Below are positions 60,079 to 64,000 of a stretch of DNA of 64,000 nucleotides, piece by piece. Origin of the DNA: Mercenaria mercenaria. Lineage: Eukaryota > Mollusca > Bivalvia > Venerida > Veneridae. Each line of letters opens with the position of its first letter. Positions within the stretch are counted from its first letter, which is position 1. The notes under the pieces are model-generated. The model was given only the letters and a program-made list of their open reading frames with translations. It ran no database searches and was not told the origin of the DNA. Both the position numbers and the translations under genes were made by a program. The stretch is from assembly GCF_021730395.1 (NCBI RefSeq), contig NC_069376.1:14479001-14543000 (forward strand), given 5' to 3'.

Positions 60079-63000
60079 AATACTTGAGTTGTTTCGAATG
60101 TTCGATACAAACAATGACAGATCTATATCGGCGCAGGAGCTTGGCAAGGCAATGAAGTTCTTAGGTATGAGTCCTACAGAGCAGGAGGTTTCAGACGCCA
60201 TGAGAGCACTCGATGTTAACGGTAACGTATAAGCTTCTGAAGAGTTGATTATTTACTTTATGGCAGCATACGTCAAGCTTATTAATATTAATCTCTATTA
60301 AAGAAATTTGGGTATGGAAATTACTTATAACACGAGTGGCTATATTTAAGAAGCCACTGTTACACTTAGAATTAGGCACACAATGACCTATTTACACCAT
60401 ATACGTCACGGAATGATAACTTTACCATATTCTCATGTGGAGGTGACAAATTTTTATTAATATCAAAATTTGTCTTTAAATTATAGATCAAATAAACAAC
60501 ATGTTTCAAGAGTAGATAAATAACACAATATCCCTCATAAAATGGATGAATACACAAAATCTCTCTCGAAATGTTCAACAAGCCGTAGCTCGATGCAAGG
60601 TATCAATAAGACATGTCTCTGTTGAATAGGTATCAATACGCCCTGTCTCTTAAAAGTATCGAATTACGCCATGTTGTTTGCAAGGTATCAAATACGTATT
60701 TCTCTGCAGGTTTCCAGTCTAAAAAGCCTTAAAACAATCCTTGGAAGTATAAATTCAACCAAAAAGATAATAGAGGACTCGTTTTGATTAGTCTGTTCAT
60801 GAAGTAAGAAATGTCAACACCTATCACGACCTAGCACCGCTTAAGCAGAACACATATACTACATATGTACCAATATCTCTAAAAGGTATCAATACGCCGA
60901 TGTCTCTCTTGAAAGGTATCAAATACGCATGTTCTCTTGAAAGGTTAAAAAACGCCATGTCTCTCTTGAATGTATCAAATACGCATGTCTCTCTGAAAGG
61001 TATCAAAAACGCATGTCTCTCTTGAAAGTATCAATACGCCATGTCTCTCTGAAGGTTAAAAACTCATGTCTCTCTTGAAATTACAAATACGCCATTCTCT
61101 CTTGAAAGGTTTAAAACGCCAGTCTCTCTTGAAAGGTATCAAATACGTCATGTTCCTCTTGAAAGGTTTAAAAACGAGAGGTCACTCTTGATAGGTATCA
61201 AATACACCATGTTTCTCTTGAAAGGTATCAAATTCGCCATGTCTCTCTTGAAAGGTATCAAATACGCCATGTTTCTCTTGAAAGGTATCATAAACGCCAT
61301 GTCTCTCTTGAAAGGTATCAATCGCCATATCTTTCTTGAAAGTATAATACGCATGTCTCTAGAAGTAGAATCGTCATTCTTTCTTAAAAGGTATCAAATA
61401 CGCCATGTTTCTCTTGAAAGGTATCATCAACGCCAAATACGCCATATCTTCTTGAAAGGTATCAAATACGCCATATCTCTCTTGAAAGGTATCAAATACG
61501 CCATGTCTCTCTTGAAATGTATCAAATACGCCATGTCTCTCTTGAAAGGTTTAAAAAACGCCATGTCTCTCTTGAAATGTATCAAATACGCCATGTCTCT
61601 CTTGAAAGGTTTAAAAAACGCCATGTCTCTCTTGAAATGTATCAGATACGCCATGTCTCTCTTGAAAGGTTTAAAAAACGCCATGTCTCTCTTGAAAGTT
61701 ATCAAATACGCCATATCTCTCTTGAAAGGTTTAAAAAACGCCATGTCTCTCTTAAAAGGTATCAAATACGTCATGTCCCTCTTGAAAGGTTTAAAAACGA
61801 GATGTCACTCTTGATAGGTATCAAATACACAATGTTTCTCTTGAAAGGTATTCAAATCGCCATGTCTCTCTTGAAAGGTATCAAATACCCCATTTCTCTC
61901 TGAAAGTCAAAGTATCTCAATTAAACGCCACGTTTCTCTTGAAAGGTATCAAATACGCCATATCTTTCTTGAAATGTATAAAATACGCCATGTCTCTCTA
62001 GAAAGGTATGAAATACGTAATGTCTTTCTTAAAAGGTATCAAATACGCCATGTTTCTCTTGAAAGGTATCATCAACGCCAAATACGCCATATCTTCTTGA
62101 AAGGTATCAAATACGCCATATCTCTCTTGAAAGGTATCAAATACGCCATGTCTCTCTTGAAAGGTATCAAATACGCCATGTTTCTCTTGAAAGGTATCAT
62201 AAACGCCATGTCTCTCTTGAAAGTTATCAAATACGCCATATCTTTCTTGAAAGGTATCAAATACGCCATGTCTCTCTTGAAAGGTATCAAATACGCCATG
62301 TCTTTCTTGAAAGGTATCGAATACGCCATATCTCTCTTGAAAGGTATCGAATACGTCATGTCTCTCTTGAAAGTTATCAAATACGCCATATCTCTCTTGA
62401 AAGTATCATAAACGCCATGTCTCTCTTGAAAGTTATCAATACGCATATCTTTTTAATGATCAAATACGCTATATCTTTCTTGAAAGCTATCAATACGCTA
62501 TGTTCTCTTGAAAGGTTTCGTAATACGCATATCGTCTCTGAAAGTATCGAATTACGTCTCTGTCGTTTGTAAGTTATCTAAATACGCATACTTCTGAAGT
62601 TATCAAATACGCCATATCTTTCTTGAAAGGTATCAAATACGCTATGTCTCTCTTGAAAGGTATCGAATACGCCATATCTCTCTTGAAAGGTATCGAATAC
62701 GTCATGTCTCTCTTGAAAGTTATCAAATACGCCATATCTCTCTTGAAAGTTATCAAATACGTCATGTCTCTCTTGAAAGGTATCAAATACGCCATATCTC
62801 TCTTTAAAGGTATCAAATACGTCATGTCTCTCTTTAAAGTTATCAAATACGTCATGTCTCTCTTTAACGTTATCAAATACGCCTTTCGTGAAAGGTATCA
62901 AATACGCCATGTTTCTCTTGAAAGGTATCATAAACGCCATGTCTCTCTTGAAATTTATCAAATACGCCATATCTTTCTTGAAAGGTATCAAATACGCCAT

Positions 63001-63435
63001 ATCTTTTTTGAAAGGTATCGAATACGCCATGTCTCTCTTGAAATGTATCGAATACACCATATCTCTCTTGAAAGATATCTAATACGCAATGTCTATGACC
63101 ACGCTGTGAGTTTGTTTTAAGACAATAAGGCTCCTGATTCTGTTGATTACTTTGGTCATGCTATAGTTTTTAACTAAGTTAAGTCATCATGTTCTCTGGG
63201 TGGTGTGTTTTTGCTAAATGTACGACCATGCAGTGTAGTCCGTGTTCTTGTCATGGCTAATTCAGTTAAATTATGGTATCAGCAACTTTTGTTTAGTATA
63301 CTGAATCAGAACTACTACTTTAGGAAACAAGTCATACCATAAAATAATATTACAATAATGTTTCATTTTCAGGTAATGGACGAATCGAATTTCAGGAGTT
63401 CTATGCGTTTATGCAAACAGAGCTGTCGAAAATCA
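60079..63435 (+). CDS. Calmodulin/troponin-C-like EF-hand protein, copy 2 (runs off right edge)
   Basis: Two exons are clear: about 60079 (or 60089) to 60221, and 63373-63435. They match the first two visible exons of copy 1 in sequence, second-exon length (63 bp) and phase. Of 46 residues in the first exon, 42 are identical to copy 1 (changes L/M, K/R, A/T, Q/E), and 17 of 21 in the second. EF loops DTNNDRSISAQE and DVNGNGRIEFQE keep all ligands. The donors (GTAACG, GTTTGT) and the second acceptor (TTTCATTTTCAG) are good. The first acceptor is unclear: where copy 1 has TTACAG, this copy has TTACAT and one base fewer, in a stretch that looks error-prone. The remaining exons would lie right of the window. 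Candidate N-terminal exons lie at 44315, 46151 and 57836. It is either a working paralogue or an early pseudogene; substitutions look conservative, favouring the first. Confidence 0.8.
60590..63092 (+). repeat. 30-bp minisatellite in intron of EF-hand gene 2
   Basis: About 80 units of TATCAAATACGCCATGTCTC plus TCTTGAAAGG. The central part (61380-62400, 62590-63080) is regular; the left part (60590-61180) and 62400-62590 are full of single-base gaps. Long frames are open on both strands (MSLLKGIKYA on +, RDMAYLIPFK on -), as expected for a 30-bp unit without stops. Confidence 0.93.
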
Positions 63436-64000
63436 GTTTGTACACTTACTTTACTAATTAGTTTTGCATATATGTTTAGCATTTCTTTATGTTTCGAAAC
63501 TTTGTGAAGATTCGGATTTTCTTTTTAAATTTTCAGCTGAAAATACTTTTATGTTATGTATACAATCAAAAGACAGAACTTTCATTTTACTCATTTTTGA
63601 CATCAACTTTTTAACATATAAGTTAGTTAGTTACTTAGTTATTAGGGACATAATAATTTTGCTGACATTTACACTGGTTGCTGACGATGTTAGACTGCGT
63701 CTAGGTATATAATATATGGTCATTTTACATAAAATTCCAACGGTCGGACGTTAATGTGACAATTCTAAGCAGGGTCAGGCTCAATACAGGTAATCTCTAC
63801 TGCAGGTTAAACTGAAAGAATGTATAAGTCTGTCTTTCTGTCTGTTTATATACCTTGTTGATGCTCATTTTATGCTTATACTACACAGAGTATAACGACA
63901 TTCTGGACATTGATGCCAAACGATGCGGATGAGTGACACTATAAAATAAAGTGTCTCTAAAATGGCACCACTAGAAACGTCCATGTGCATTATATGTTAC
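63436..64000. other. Start of next intron of EF-hand gene 2
   Basis: AT-rich sequence after the donor GTTTGT. No homologue of the third exon of copy 1 (DGDFTNKEEVIRSAF) is seen before the window ends. The frame at 63464-63712 is not recognised. Confidence 0.4.

Noticed and set aside
61188-63120. Lys-rich repeat proteins (MSLLKGIKYA and RDMAYLIPFK)
   Set aside because: The 30-bp array is open on both strands at once, which is expected from the unit sequence and not from coding.

Overview
The window looks like a stretch of a bivalve mollusc genome, probably a venerid-type clam. The DNA is AT-rich and intron-dominated, and it is littered with tRNA-derived SINEs, palindromic MITE-like elements and minisatellites of kinds I associate with bivalves; this assignment rests on recognition, not on a search. 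There are no rRNA genes, no convincing functional tRNA genes, no operons and no CRISPR arrays.

Only two host genes can be supported, and they are tandem paralogues encoding calmodulin/troponin-C-like EF-hand proteins on the + strand. The first copy has five coding exons (3289-3432, 7067-7129, 8654-8750, 11774-11874, 12345-12376) that give 145 residues with four EF hands and a stop codon; its start exon is not visible. The second copy lies about 48 kb downstream. Two homologous exons (about 60079-60221 and 63373-63435) are clear, and the rest runs off the right edge. Three small phase-compatible candidate exons (44315-44356, 46151-46199, 57836-57882) may give this copy a start and a charged N-terminal extension. 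If so, a huge satellite lies in one of its introns.

Layout: 1-2617, left-truncated fossil LTR retroelement on the - strand. 3289-12376, first EF-hand gene, with an 83-bp array and a 226-bp duplication in intron 1, and a LINE split by a TTAA-flanked DNA element in intron 3. 14668-15535, Tc1/mariner-derived foldback. 16.7-31 kb, mostly plain sequence with a LINE fragment, three SINEs of one tRNA-derived family and a nuclear-receptor-motif repeat. 32.5-36.7 kb, 26-bp array and several palindromic elements. 40.2-45 kb, four minisatellite arrays, three of them sharing one sequence core. 47.4-56.1 kb, a giant 39-bp satellite. 56.5-57.7 kb, 27-bp array. 59.3-63.1 kb, 46-bp and 30-bp arrays around the second EF-hand gene.

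Tandem arrays make up roughly a quarter of the window and generate almost all the long open frames, including one of 1491 codons. I judge these non-coding: the first part of the 39-bp array carries a TAA in every unit in the same frame that is open further on. The main points of interest are the tandem EF-hand pair, the layered structure of the satellite, the sequence core shared by four separate arrays, and several well-resolved nested insertions.
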